This document shows positions 1 to 6,738 of a stretch of DNA of 64,000 nucleotides, piece by piece. The notes below the pieces were generated by a model. The model had not been told where the DNA came from, made no database searches, and saw only the letters and a program-made list of their open reading frames with translations. Position 1 is the first letter of the stretch. Each line of letters opens with the position of its first letter. Position numbers and translations under genes: made by a program. Source of the stretch: JASBTN01 sp965228805 (lineage in GTDB: Bacteria > Pseudomonadota > Alphaproteobacteria > Rhodobacterales > Rhodobacteraceae); NCBI RefSeq assembly GCF_965228805.1, contig NZ_CBDDIE010000003.1:3658001-3722000 (forward strand), read 5' to 3'.

Positions 1-112
1 TGTTGAGTGTATTGATATCAAGGCAGCGCCATAGCCTGTAACAACGCTGTGTGAGCTTCGTCCTAGGGTATAACGCAGAAGAGGATCGCCATTTCTGACG
101 ACCCTCCCGCTC

Positions 113-313
113 TCAGACATGAGAGGCTGAGTGTTGATCTCGGGCGTCGATGCGCTGTTGCAGCCAGTCCTTGATTTCGTCCTCTACCCATCCGACCCGG
201 TTGTGGCCCAGCTTTACCCGCTTTGGGAATTTGCCTGCCGCTTCCAAGCGCGCGATGTGCTGAGGGGAATACAGAACCAACTCAGTCACTTGCCGTTTGC
301 TCAACATTTTCAT
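113..313 (-). CDS. AlpA-family phage/island transcriptional regulator
   Basis: A 66-residue protein of the AlpA/excisionase type: a single winged-helix DNA-binding fold. The visible signature runs LSKRQV, then SPQHIARLE, then FPKRVKLG and RVGWVEDEI, the usual AlpA order. Such proteins activate integrase genes or act as excision directionality factors. I chose the ATG at 313 because GAGGAG lies 7 bases upstream; a longer frame open to 391 has no such site. It is last in a leftward run after the integrase and a tiny membrane ORF, so it probably serves the integrative element whose integrase is at 518-1405. Confidence 0.85.
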   Translation of the reverse strand: MKMLSKRQVTELVLYSPQHIARLEAAGKFPKRVKLGHNRVGWVEDEIKDWLQQRIDARDQHSASHV

Positions 314-410
314 CGCAGTACTCCTCATGTTGAGGAGCATCGCGATGCCCCAAGGAAAGCCCCAGGGTGGCGCAACTGTAGACTCTCTCATGGGTTGAGG
401 GAAGCCCCTG

Positions 411-521
411 CTAGCGCAAGAGCTTGAAGATCAGATCGAAGGCCGTTCGCACTACAAACCTTAGCGCCATGACCACCAAATTGATCACCGCACCCAAGAT
501 GATCACGAAGCTGGCAATCAA
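411..521 (-). CDS. tiny membrane protein (36 aa) coupled to integrase
   Basis: This small frame starts at TTG (521) and overlaps the integrase stop codon as TTGA. GGGAGG stands 8 bases upstream of the TTG. The product is one hydrophobic helix (IASFVIILGAVINLVVMALRF region) with a basic tail ending KLLR. No family is recognised. The overlap and good ribosome-binding site suggest translational coupling between integrase and AlpA gene. It could be chance, since it is short and has a non-ATG start. If real it would sit in the inner membrane. Confidence 0.42.
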   Translation of the reverse strand: MIASFVIILGAVINLVVMALRFVVRTAFDLIFKLLR

Positions 522-1405
522 GCCGCAACCCTCCCAGGCAAGATGCGCCCAAGGTAGACATCTGTGATCTCGATACGACTGTGCCCCAGCTCTTTCGATA
601 TCCGCGCCCGTGCCTGACGATCCAGCTCATACTGCTCATCAGTCATCAAAGAGCGATCAGGGCCACCATTGAGCGGGCATTTCATGCCTGTCAGCTTTTC
701 ATATCGCGCCTGCGCGTACCTGTGCCGAAGACCGTGGGCGCGTCTAATGCCCGCTTTCATCAGCGAGCGCTCATACAGCCGAAGGTGTTCTGCATAGCTG
801 CGCTCTGCGGGAATGAGGCTCCCGTTCTTCGCGACCGTTCGAGCCGCATCCAAGATCAACCGTTGGTGTTGCGACGTAATGGGAATGGTCCGAGGTCGCC
901 CCCCTTTCGTCCAGCTCCCCTTCAACCGAATGCAGTCCTTGAAAATGGCTTCCCTCGGCGTGAACTTCATCGCCTCTTCCCGCCGCAATCCGAAAGCGGC
1001 CTGCATCATGACTGACACACGAATGTGACTGTCTCGTATTGCCTGCAACTGTTCTTTGGTCAGAGAAAACGCCTGATTGTGCTGATGATCATCATCGTCA
1101 TTGATCTCATAGCGCGCGTTGTCTTTGTGGATGACCGATACCTTGTCGATCTTCTGCGCCCACCACCGGAGCCAACTCATCCTGTTTCGCATTGACGCTT
1201 TCGCTATCCCTGCATCGCGCCACATCTCAACCAGAGCTTCAACATGCTTTGGTTTGAGAGAGCGTGCGCCCTTCAGCTCAAATCCTAGGCTCTTGAGGTC
1301 AGAGGCAATTGCCGTCAGCCCCCGTTGGCGGTTGATCTGTGTCCCAAGTGACCCATCTCGATTGCGCTTCGCAAGGCGCACGAGTTCCATAGTGAGGTTG
1401 TCCAT
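518..1405 (-). CDS. tyrosine recombinase / integrase of a genomic island
   Basis: About 295 residues. The N-terminal half is helical and SAM-like for core DNA binding. The C-terminal half shows the tyrosine recombinase signature: Arg in FGLRREEAMKF, a Lys in the beta-hairpin region (WTKGGRPRTI), Arg box HGLRHRYAQ, then ELGHSRIEITDVYLG with the nucleophilic Tyr. The layout resembles the Phage_integr_N plus Integrase_1 type rather than the Arm-DNA-binding type seen in the other two integrases here. The start is taken at ATG 1405, since AAGAAG precedes it; a GTG at 1408 is also open. It heads the leftward run integrase, tiny membrane ORF, AlpA, and its 5' side faces the hairpin array at 1450-2000. 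Confidence 0.9.
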   Translation of the reverse strand: MDNLTMELVRLAKRNRDGSLGTQINRQRGLTAIASDLKSLGFELKGARSLKPKHVEALVEMWRDAGIAKASMRNRMSWLRWWAQKIDKVSVIHKDNARYEINDDDDHQHNQAFSLTKEQLQAIRDSHIRVSVMMQAAFGLRREEAMKFTPREAIFKDCIRLKGSWTKGGRPRTIPITSQHQRLILDAARTVAKNGSLIPAERSYAEHLRLYERSLMKAGIRRAHGLRHRYAQARYEKLTGMKCPLNGGPDRSLMTDEQYELDRQARARISKELGHSRIEITDVYLGRILPGRVAA

Positions 1406-1449
1406 CACATCTTCTTTCTTATTGATTTTTGCTTAGTGTTGATGGTCAA

Positions 1450-2000
1450 CCGGCAGCCCGCAGGCTGGACGGTCCGCTTGCGCGGGAATTGACCCGAAGC
1501 GGCAAAGAAATGCCGTCTTCGTCGTCCAAATGGACCTAAGCCAGGTCGGAGCCAGACTTAGCAGGGCACGATTACGTGCCAATAGCCAAAGGGCTATTGA
1601 ATCGATGGGGTGGACCCCTCAGGGCGGTTTGAGATGATCGTAGATCATGAAGGTTCTCCAGTGAAAAAGTGAAAGGTAAGTCTGTGCAAGTCGCACCAAG
1701 ATAGATGGTAGCGGCTTGCACGGTGACTGGTGAGAAATCTACGTAGAGATAGTCAATATGGCTATGAAATGATCGAAAATGACGCGCGAGAAGATCCTGG
1801 TCATTCGTCCGTCATCTGACATTTTGCTCCATGACGGGCTTCCAGCTTAGCCGATCCGCCGCCGTCACTACTTTTTTGTAGTGACGGCTTTACCGTGACA
1901 TGTGCTTTCAGCACATCGGGGATACCCCACGGAGCTAAAGCTCCTCCCCAAGCGTGGTGCCCACGCTCGCAACATAGTTGCGCAGGCTCAGGAGCTTTTG
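1450..2000 (+). ncRNA. candidate large structured RNA: array of back-to-back hairpins
   Basis: The 667-bp gap between the integrase and IS copy 1 has no credible protein gene. It contains at least 17 short perfect or near-perfect hairpins placed almost end to end: 1454-1467, 1474-1485, 1495-1521, 1524-1535, 1565-1580, 1581-1598, 1607-1618, 1634-1648, 1684-1721, 1809-1837, 1861-1888, 1900-1916, 1918-1928, 1931-1944, 1951-1967, 1969-1981 and 1986-1995, plus the palindrome TCTACGTAGA at 1738. Loops are mostly 2 to 6 bases, and stems share no sequence. The longest are 1684-1721 (GTGCAAG...CTTGCAC outer arms, one bulged A) and 1861-1888 (11 bp, T6 loop). G-T pairs at 1691/1714 and 1808/1838 only pair as RNA from the plus strand. 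I recognise no known RNA class; a folded single-strand DNA origin is the main alternative. Confidence 0.35.
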
Positions 2001-2106
2001 CCATATATCGTACGCTTTTTCCCAACCCCAAAGCGGCTGTTTGAAAACACTCGGTGAAGGTCAAGAACAAGCTGATCAGCCCCACCTAAGTGGTCCAGTC
2101 TGAATG

Positions 2107-2922
2107 TTAGTGCATGATTGGCCTGGGTTCCATCGGGACGATGGTTTCCGGGGCCGGTGGGCGGTAGCCCAAGGCACTATGTGGCCGTTTGGTGTTGTAG
2201 TGCTTCCTCCATTGTTCAATCAGGATTTGCGCCTCCCGTAAGCTGTAGAAGACTTCACCATTGAGCAGCTCGTCGCGGAACCGGGCATTGAAGCTTTCAC
2301 AGTATCCATTCTCCCATGGTGATCCCGGTTCAATGTAAGCGGTCTTGGCTCCGACGGCTGCAATCCAGTCCCGGACAGACTGTGCGATAAACTCAGGGCC
2401 GTTATCGGAGCGAATGAAAGCAGGGACACCACGCAGGATGAACAGGTCCGTCAGCGCGTCGATGACCTCGGTCGAGTTCAACTTCCGCTGCACACGGATC
2501 GCCAGACATTCCCGACTATATTCATCCAAGATGTTGAGGGTGCGAAACACCTTTCCATCATCCGTTCGATGATGAACGAAGTCATAGCTCCAGACATGAT
2601 TGCGATACTTCGGTCGCAGCCGGACGCAAGAACCGTCATTCAGCCAGAGCCGCCCTTTTTTGGGTTGCTTCATCGGTACTTTGAGCCCCTCGCGTCGCCA
2701 CAGACGTTCGACACGCTTGTCGTTCACCAGCCAGCCTGCATCTCTCAGCAAAGCGGCGATCCGGCGATAACCATAGCGACCATACTGGCGCGTCAGCGCG
2801 ATCATGTCGGCCACCAGGCGATCTTCGTCAGCACGCCCAACAGGCATCCGTCTTTGTGTGGATCGATGCTGTCCCAAGACACGACAAGCGCGACGCTCTG
2901 AGATGTGAAACTGGCTTCGCAC
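2107..2922 (-). CDS. IS3-family transposase OrfB (DDE catalytic subunit)
   Basis: A 271-residue rve-type integrase core. The N-terminal HTH_21-like part (RYGYRRIAALLRDAGW, then VERLWRREGLKVP) is followed by the DDE triad: Asp in VWSYDFVHHRTDDG, Asp in FIRSDNGPEF and Glu in ENGYCESFNARFRDELL. The frame stays open upstream of the GTG at 2922 to about 2967 (KLLSPSRRR...), and it lies -1 to OrfA. The active enzyme is therefore expected as an OrfAB fusion made by programmed -1 frameshifting near the GGGGAAAC stretch. The C-terminus HYNTKRPHSALGYRPP is the usual IS3 ending. No disrupting mutation is visible, so this copy is probably active. Confidence 0.93.
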   Translation of the reverse strand: MRSQFHISERRACRVLGQHRSTQRRMPVGRADEDRLVADMIALTRQYGRYGYRRIAALLRDAGWLVNDKRVERLWRREGLKVPMKQPKKGRLWLNDGSCVRLRPKYRNHVWSYDFVHHRTDDGKVFRTLNILDEYSRECLAIRVQRKLNSTEVIDALTDLFILRGVPAFIRSDNGPEFIAQSVRDWIAAVGAKTAYIEPGSPWENGYCESFNARFRDELLNGEVFYSLREAQILIEQWRKHYNTKRPHSALGYRPPAPETIVPMEPRPIMH

Positions 2923-2954
2923 ATGCTCAACGCAGGCGCGGCGACGCGAAGGGC

Positions 2955-3233
2955 TCAGTAGTTTCCCCGTGCGGCCTCCGATAGGATCAGCTTGTCCAGC
3001 GTCAGGTCGGACACGGCCCGGCGCAAGCGATCATTCTCTTTCTGGAGCCGTTTGAGTTCTTTCAGTTGGTCGGTTCCCATACCGCCATATTGCTTACGCC
3101 AGCGGTAAAACGTCTGCTCGGTTATCTGCACCTGGCGGATCGCATCAACTCGCGGCATCCCTTGGCCGCATAGCACCTCAACCTGCCGCAACTTCGTGAC
3201 AATCTCTTCCGGTTTGTGGCGATTAATTCCCAT
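2955..3233 (-). CDS. IS3-family transposase OrfA (DNA-binding subunit)
   Basis: A 92-residue HTH_8/InsE-type protein: KPEEIVTKLRQVEVL, then ITEQTFYRWRKQYGGM, then a leucine-zipper-like stretch (LKELKRLQKENDRLRRAVSDLTLDKLIL). It binds the IS terminal inverted repeats and is fused to OrfB by frameshifting. Its start lies just inside the right end of the element. It is close in sequence to OrfA of copy 2 but lacks the 13-14 residue insertion found there. Confidence 0.93.
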   Translation of the reverse strand: MGINRHKPEEIVTKLRQVEVLCGQGMPRVDAIRQVQITEQTFYRWRKQYGGMGTDQLKELKRLQKENDRLRRAVSDLTLDKLILSEAARGNY

Positions 3234-3306
3234 CTTTGATCCTCCGTTTCCTAACTATAGGGGCGGACCACTTCAGTGGGGGAGGATCAAAGCCATCGAA
3301 CACAGA

Positions 3307-3340
3307 GGGTTGACATGCCTGACGTCAACCCCTGTAGAAT
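3307..3340 (+). promoter_or_regulatory. promoter with overlapping inverted-repeat operator
   Basis: GGGTTGAC (3307-3314) and GTCAACCC (3324-3331) form a perfect 8-bp inverted repeat with a 9-bp spacer. The left arm contains a -35-like TTGACA (3310-3315), and TAGAAT (3335-3340) is a plausible -10 at 19-bp spacing. A repressor bound here would block RNA polymerase at the operon that starts at 3368. No regulator gene for it can be pointed to in the window. The adjacent IS end at 3289 does not disrupt it. Confidence 0.5.
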
Positions 3341-3367
3341 GCAGTTAGTTTAATGGGAGGATTATTT

Positions 3368-3733
3368 ATGTCTGGAATTACAAGTGCTCTAAATCCATCG
3401 GATATGCGTCAGTTTTTGGAAGACCTCTACGAAGGCCCAGTTCGACTCACCGATTTGCAATCCAGACTGCTTTCTGCGGCATCGAACGGTGAAGAAGGAG
3501 GACCAACGCCAGAAAAAGATCAAAAAATACAAGAAATTATTTATAACTACGTGCAATCCAAGAAGGGGCAGATCGGCGCAGATCAGGCAGATAAGTTCGC
3601 GGCTGTGCTGGCGTGGATTTGCGTGGGCAAAGAACTAGCTAACCTTCTCGCGTCTGTCCCCAAAAGCTCTCTCGACGATTTGATGGAGTATGCTGCCGCA
3701 AATGGATATGACGTTACCGTCGCCAAAAATTGA
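3368..3733 (+). CDS. unknown 121-aa protein, first gene of cupin module
   Basis: I do not recognise this protein. It is helical and acidic, without signal peptide or membrane segment. It has a polar linker (SNGEEGGPTPEKDQK) between an N-terminal part (SDMRQFLEDLYEGPVRL) and a C-terminal helical part ending DDLMEYAAANGYDVTVAKN. The ending is faintly like the Nif11-type AxxxGYDVT motif, too weak to assign. The ATG at 3368 is preferred over 3353 because TGGGAGG lies 7 bases before it. Only 9 bases separate it from the RmlC-like gene, so the two are surely one operon under the operator at 3307-3340. GC content is lower than in the chromosome to the right, fitting transferred cargo. Confidence 0.8.
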   Translation: MSGITSALNPSDMRQFLEDLYEGPVRLTDLQSRLLSAASNGEEGGPTPEKDQKIQEIIYNYVQSKKGQIGADQADKFAAVLAWICVGKELANLLASVPKSSLDDLMEYAAANGYDVTVAKN

Positions 3734-3742
3734 CAAGTACCC

Positions 3743-4756
3743 ATGTATCTTGGGGATATAGAAGGGCTGCGCTTCGAGAGCAACCTGATAGACACTTGTC
3801 ACGAGGGAACAAGCTGCATCACATTTGATGGAGCCCGGCCCCTTAACGTCGTTTTTCACGGCCACACTGATGAGTTTTCCTACGAATACTATGGCATTCA
3901 TCAGGGGACCGAGGACCGATTAACGTTCGTCGGGCGCGCGCAACAAAAGTTTCGAGCGGAGTTTATCGATTGTCGTGAGAACTCCAAGACATGGGGCAAA
4001 CGAGCTTGCCTAGAAATCACACCATCAATTCAAAGATGTCTGGTGATACCACCCGGTGTTGCTCACATCTTTGACGGTCTGGAGCGGGTATACACGATCA
4101 ACTCTTTCAAGAATTTTCTCCCCCCGCCTGACGACTGGTTGAGCGGGCTTGTGGAATGGAACATCGCAGCAGACACCATCAACATCCATAGAAATATTGC
4201 TGACGATGAAATCCCAAGAATTCGAACTAATGCACATGCGGCATCCCGCACTTTTTACGAGCTCACGTCTCGAAATATCGAAAAATCAATGGACGGGGTT
4301 GTTATCGAGTACCCATTCACACACTCGGTAAAGTTCTCAGACGGGTCAGAGGAGCTTCTCAAGTTCCAAAAGAAAACCGACGACGTGAAGCCGAAACCCA
4401 GGCGGCTAGAACTAGATGAATTGATTGGGGTTCACCTAAACCGTAGACTCTTTGTAACCGGTTCAGACGGTGACGAAGCGGGATTTACGACAATGACTTG
4501 TGGATTGTTGTCGATCTTCGATCATCATGTCGAGAATATCGTGGAACTAGCAAACAAGAATCCAAACTCTGTAAGACATCTTACGTTCTTCGATGATCCG
4601 CAGAGTACGCTCGTTGCAACCGCTACACGAGGGAATCTTAGTTCGACCTTCAGCATCAACCCTTCTTGTTTCTACGATTTGGTACTTCAGCCGGGGGTAA
4701 CGTTGGAGCTTTCCGGCCAAGTGACCCTTTCCGCAATCCGAATGATTGATGCATAG
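3743..4756 (+). CDS. RmlC-like cupin protein with extra C-terminal domain
   Basis: A 337-residue protein whose N-terminal half (about residues 30-125) follows the pattern of dTDP-4-dehydrorhamnose 3,5-epimerases: YYGIHQG (family GLHFQ), a strand ending in D-x-R (EFIDCRENSKTWG) and the turn LVIPPGVAHIF followed by TINSF. The usual catalytic His of GLHFQ is kept in GIHQG. About 190 residues follow with no domain I can name (GSDGDEAGFTTMTCGLLSIF, then HHVENIVELANKN). No other rhamnose or sugar-nucleotide gene lies nearby, so a normal LPS role is doubtful. It is the second gene of a tight two-gene unit. It could be a modified-sugar enzyme used in defence or a non-catalytic cupin; the function is open. 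Confidence 0.75.
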   Translation: MYLGDIEGLRFESNLIDTCHEGTSCITFDGARPLNVVFHGHTDEFSYEYYGIHQGTEDRLTFVGRAQQKFRAEFIDCRENSKTWGKRACLEITPSIQRCLVIPPGVAHIFDGLERVYTINSFKNFLPPPDDWLSGLVEWNIAADTINIHRNIADDEIPRIRTNAHAASRTFYELTSRNIEKSMDGVVIEYPFTHSVKFSDGSEELLKFQKKTDDVKPKPRRLELDELIGVHLNRRLFVTGSDGDEAGFTTMTCGLLSIFDHHVENIVELANKNPNSVRHLTFFDDPQSTLVATATRGNLSSTFSINPSCFYDLVLQPGVTLELSGQVTLSAIRMIDA

Positions 4757-4914
4757 AAATTGTAGTGCATTTGGCACTTATGATCCCAGCAACAACATCC
4801 GGTTTTCAACCGCCCACTCCTGCAACTGTCACCGGCGCAGCCCCAACGAGCTGCTCCACTATTTGCGGCAGATTGCCCGAAAAGAGTATCCTTATGCTCA
4901 TGTGTTTTTCGCGC

Positions 4915-4942
4915 GTTGGCACCACCCTAAGACAGTGCCAAC
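4915..4942. terminator. hairpin between convergent genes
   Basis: GTTGGCAC (4915-4922) and GTGCCAAC (4935-4942) pair perfectly around a 12-base loop in the 197-bp gap between the convergent cupin operon and the lipoprotein gene. There is no clear T run, so termination is only a guess. A second small stem, AGTGC...GCACT, lies at 4764-4778. Nothing else is visible in this gap. Confidence 0.3.
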
Positions 4943-4953
4943 AGCAATGAACC

Positions 4954-5646
4954 TCAACCACTCGTAACCGCCCGACGCTGAAACGTCGCAAGACGGCAGT
5001 TCGACAGCTCAATGACGGTAAAGGCGAACGTCATGGGTTCTGCCCTTCTGCCAAGATCCCCATAGTCAGCAGAGGCAGCGCCCCCGCCATGATAGTAGGT
5101 GTTATTGGCAACTCGGGTTGTCCCAGTGGAAATACCGGACACCTGACCTGTGACAGTGACATGTTCCCAGGACATTTCCCGCGTCCAAGGATAATTGGCG
5201 GAGTTTGCAATCTTGCCGCCAGTCACATTCATCAAGCTCGACCAGCTTTGCCCACGGCAGCGCACAACCGTGCGCGGCAGACCGCCTCGACTATTGAGGC
5301 ACTGTCCCGTTGGATTGTTCGGAATGCACCCCTGTGCAGCCATCGTTGGACGCCAATGGGCGACATCCAAAACGCCCGAAGTGCGCGCCCGCATCAGACC
5401 ACCAGCGAACACGGCTTGTTTCCCCCGATGCTGGTTGACGTAGCTTTGCGCCGCTGCGCGGGTAGTGAACTCATTCGGGCCACCATTCTCACCAATATAG
5501 AGAATGTCGCCACCAAGCCCGGCCTGATCGATGGCGTTTTGCCAAGACGCCTGCCCTGCACCTCCATCAAACTGAATATCTCCCCCCGGCCCCACCGTGT
5601 AGCATCCAGCCAGACCAAGCAGGGCAGCACATATCACTCCTCGCAT
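4954..5646 (-). CDS. predicted lipoprotein of unknown function
   Basis: About 230 residues starting with a type II signal peptide: MRGVICAALLGLAGC, with LAGC as lipobox, so the mature protein starts at a lipidated Cys. The mature part is Gly/Thr/Ser-rich with several Cys (CIPNN, CLNSR, VRCRGQSW, SNCRL), suggesting disulfides in the envelope. No domain is recognised. ATG at 5646 is preferred since AGGGG lies 8 bases upstream; GTG 5655 and ATG 5652 are also in frame. The start region overlaps the stop of the small membrane gene upstream (TGATG), so the two form a coupled leftward operon. Confidence 0.7.
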   Translation of the reverse strand: MRGVICAALLGLAGCYTVGPGGDIQFDGGAGQASWQNAIDQAGLGGDILYIGENGGPNEFTTRAAAQSYVNQHRGKQAVFAGGLMRARTSGVLDVAHWRPTMAAQGCIPNNPTGQCLNSRGGLPRTVVRCRGQSWSSLMNVTGGKIANSANYPWTREMSWEHVTVTGQVSGISTGTTRVANNTYYHGGGAASADYGDLGRRAEPMTFAFTVIELSNCRLATFQRRAVTSG

Positions 5647-5651
5647 CGCCA

Positions 5652-5870
5652 TCACCCCTGCTGCCGTTGTTTTTGGCGCTCGGCATGAGCTTTGACGGCC
5701 TCATATGAGCCCATCCCCATGTCTGCGAATCCCTTGAGCATCAGCCCCCAGCCAAAGAACGCTACGGGGAAGGCCCAGAGCAGGCCAATGATTGTGAAGC
5801 CACTCATGATGCCGATCATCATCACGAAAAAACCTGCCCCCACAGTGAAAAAACCACTGATGACGCGCAT
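5652..5870 (-). CDS. small two-helix membrane protein
   Basis: 72 residues with two hydrophobic helices: VISGFFTVGAGFFVMMIGIM and IIGLLWAFPVAFFGWGLML. A polar tail (KAHAERQKQRQQG) follows. No family is recognised. The ATG at 5870 has GGAG 9 bases upstream; the longer frame to 5915 runs through the 23-bp inverted repeat and is unlikely to be coding. It precedes and overlaps the lipoprotein gene, which suggests a joint envelope function. Its upstream region carries the left copy of the inverted repeat at 5891-5913. Confidence 0.65.
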   Translation of the reverse strand: MRVISGFFTVGAGFFVMMIGIMSGFTIIGLLWAFPVAFFGWGLMLKGFADMGMGSYEAVKAHAERQKQRQQG

Positions 5871-5890
5871 TGTGTTACTCCTGTACGAGT

Positions 5891-6056
5891 GAACAGAATT
5901 GCTCATTCTGTTCACCCCGCCAGAAAGGCAGGGATTTCCGATTGCTTACGTCGCGTTTCTTCATGTAGGATTCCTAGGAACATGGCAGAGGCTGGGTTCA
6001 TGTCTTTGCAATCAAAGACATTTTTTCTTCACCGAACAGAATGAGCAATTTTGTTC
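5891..6056. repeat. pair of inverted 23-bp palindromic repeats flanking 120 bp
   Basis: The left copy is GAACAGAAT-TGCTC-ATTCTGTTC (5891-5913); the right copy is GAACAGAAT-GAGCA-ATTTTGTTC (6034-6056). Each is nearly palindromic. Read in inverted orientation they match at 22 of 23 positions, with the central pentamer giving them opposite direction. The left copy sits just upstream of the small membrane gene, the right one just upstream of the recombinase gene. They may be two operators for one dimeric repressor of divergent units, or core crossover sites for inversion of the enclosed segment by the adjacent recombinase. Confidence 0.7.
6000..6026 (+). terminator. rho-independent terminator inside the inverted-repeat segment
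   Basis: ATGTCTTTG and CAAAGACAT pair over 9 bp with loop CAAT, and six T follow on the plus strand. It would stop rightward transcription about 70 bases before the recombinase start. It lies between the two inverted 23-bp repeats, so an inversion would reverse its direction. Confidence 0.65.
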
Positions 6057-6095
6057 GGAGAGACATGGCCAACTCACATCAACGAAAGACTTGCT

Positions 6096-6680
6096 ATGCT
6101 GGACGCCAAATCCGCATCAGAAAACAGGCGTGTAGCAATGTCTGCGCCGTCGCTTTTTACCCCTTCAGGACACCGCAAATACCTCGACCGAGAAGAGCGA
6201 TTGCGCTTTCTTGCCGCAGTCGAAAAACGGCATGGGCCAGAGCGCTTACTTTGTCTCCTGCTGATCTGGTCTGGGGCACGTTTGTCTGAGGTTTTAGCTC
6301 TGCGGCCAGAGCACGTATCTTTCACAGAGCGCATGGTTGTTTTTCGCTCACTCAAGAAACGAGGGCAGATTGTGCATCGTCACGTCCCTTTGCCTTTGGA
6401 CGTGATCCATGAACTGTCCAAGCCCCACGCGCTCCCCCTGCCCTGGGCACGCACGCAAGCCTGGGCAGCGGTCAAGAACATCATGAAAGAGGCAAGAATA
6501 CAGGGACCACAAGCTTGCCCTCGTGGGCTACGTCACAGCTTTGCCATCCATGCCGTCACAAGCGGCGTTCCCCTCCATCTCATCCAGCGCTGGCTTGGTC
6601 ACACTCGCTTGGAAACAACAGCGATCTATTCCCAAGTCCTAGGCGCAGAGGAACGCTCAATCGCAGAGAGGATGTGGTAA
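6096..6680 (+). CDS. short XerC/D-like tyrosine recombinase
   Basis: About 194 residues, mostly the catalytic domain. It shows Arg I in WSGARLSEVLAL, a Lys in the KKRG turn, Arg II in RGLRHSFAIHA, His in RWLGHTRLETT and the Tyr in TTAIYSQVLG. The first His of the canonical HxxR box is replaced by Arg (RGLR). The usual N-terminal core-binding domain is nearly absent, so it resembles small invertases or resolvases carried by plasmids and islands. The start is uncertain: ATG 6096 and ATG 6138 are both in frame, each with only a weak ribosome-binding site. The inverted 23-bp repeats immediately upstream are obvious candidates for its binding sites. Confidence 0.82.
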   Translation: MLDAKSASENRRVAMSAPSLFTPSGHRKYLDREERLRFLAAVEKRHGPERLLCLLLIWSGARLSEVLALRPEHVSFTERMVVFRSLKKRGQIVHRHVPLPLDVIHELSKPHALPLPWARTQAWAAVKNIMKEARIQGPQACPRGLRHSFAIHAVTSGVPLHLIQRWLGHTRLETTAIYSQVLGAEERSIAERMW

Positions 6681-6738
6681 GCAACCTTTAGATCCCGGCA
6701 AAAGGCAAGGAACGCGCCATCCGACTAGCTCACCAAAC

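Larger units (their letters stand above)
2073..3289 (-). mobile_element. IS3-family insertion sequence, copy 1 (intact)
   Basis: A 1217-bp element with two overlapping transposase frames typical of the IS3 family, IS407-like group. The ends are imperfect inverted repeats: the left begins TGATCAGCCCCACC, and the right, read inward, begins TGATCCTCCCCCACTG; both then share AAGTGGTCC. The same tetranucleotide AAGC lies immediately outside both ends (2069-2072 and 3290-3293), a 4-bp target duplication. Together these show a straightforward, probably recent transposition. It landed between the hairpin array and the operator of the 3368-4756 operon, 18 bp from that operator. It differs from copy 2 (15481-16830) by many substitutions and by lacking three hairpin inserts. 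Confidence 0.93.

Noticed and set aside
1450..2000. CRISPR array
   Set aside because: Stems differ in sequence and spacing; there is no repeated unit and no cas gene.
1450..2000. Group II intron, tmRNA or RNase P RNA
   Set aside because: No domain V-type hairpin, no mRNA-like tag reading frame, and none of the conserved RNase P core motifs could be found.
1801..2085. Open frame of 94 codons on the minus strand left of IS copy 1
   Set aside because: Its start lies inside the IS end, it has no ribosome-binding site, and it overlies the hairpin array; composition is not protein-like.
3368..3733. Nif11-type leader peptide
   Set aside because: Only a faint AxxxGYDVT similarity at the C-terminus; no leader cleavage motif or modification enzyme nearby.
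3743..4756. Rhamnose biosynthesis enzyme rmlC
   Set aside because: Similarity covers only the N-terminal half, and no rmlA, rmlB or rmlD gene is near; the gene symbol was withheld.
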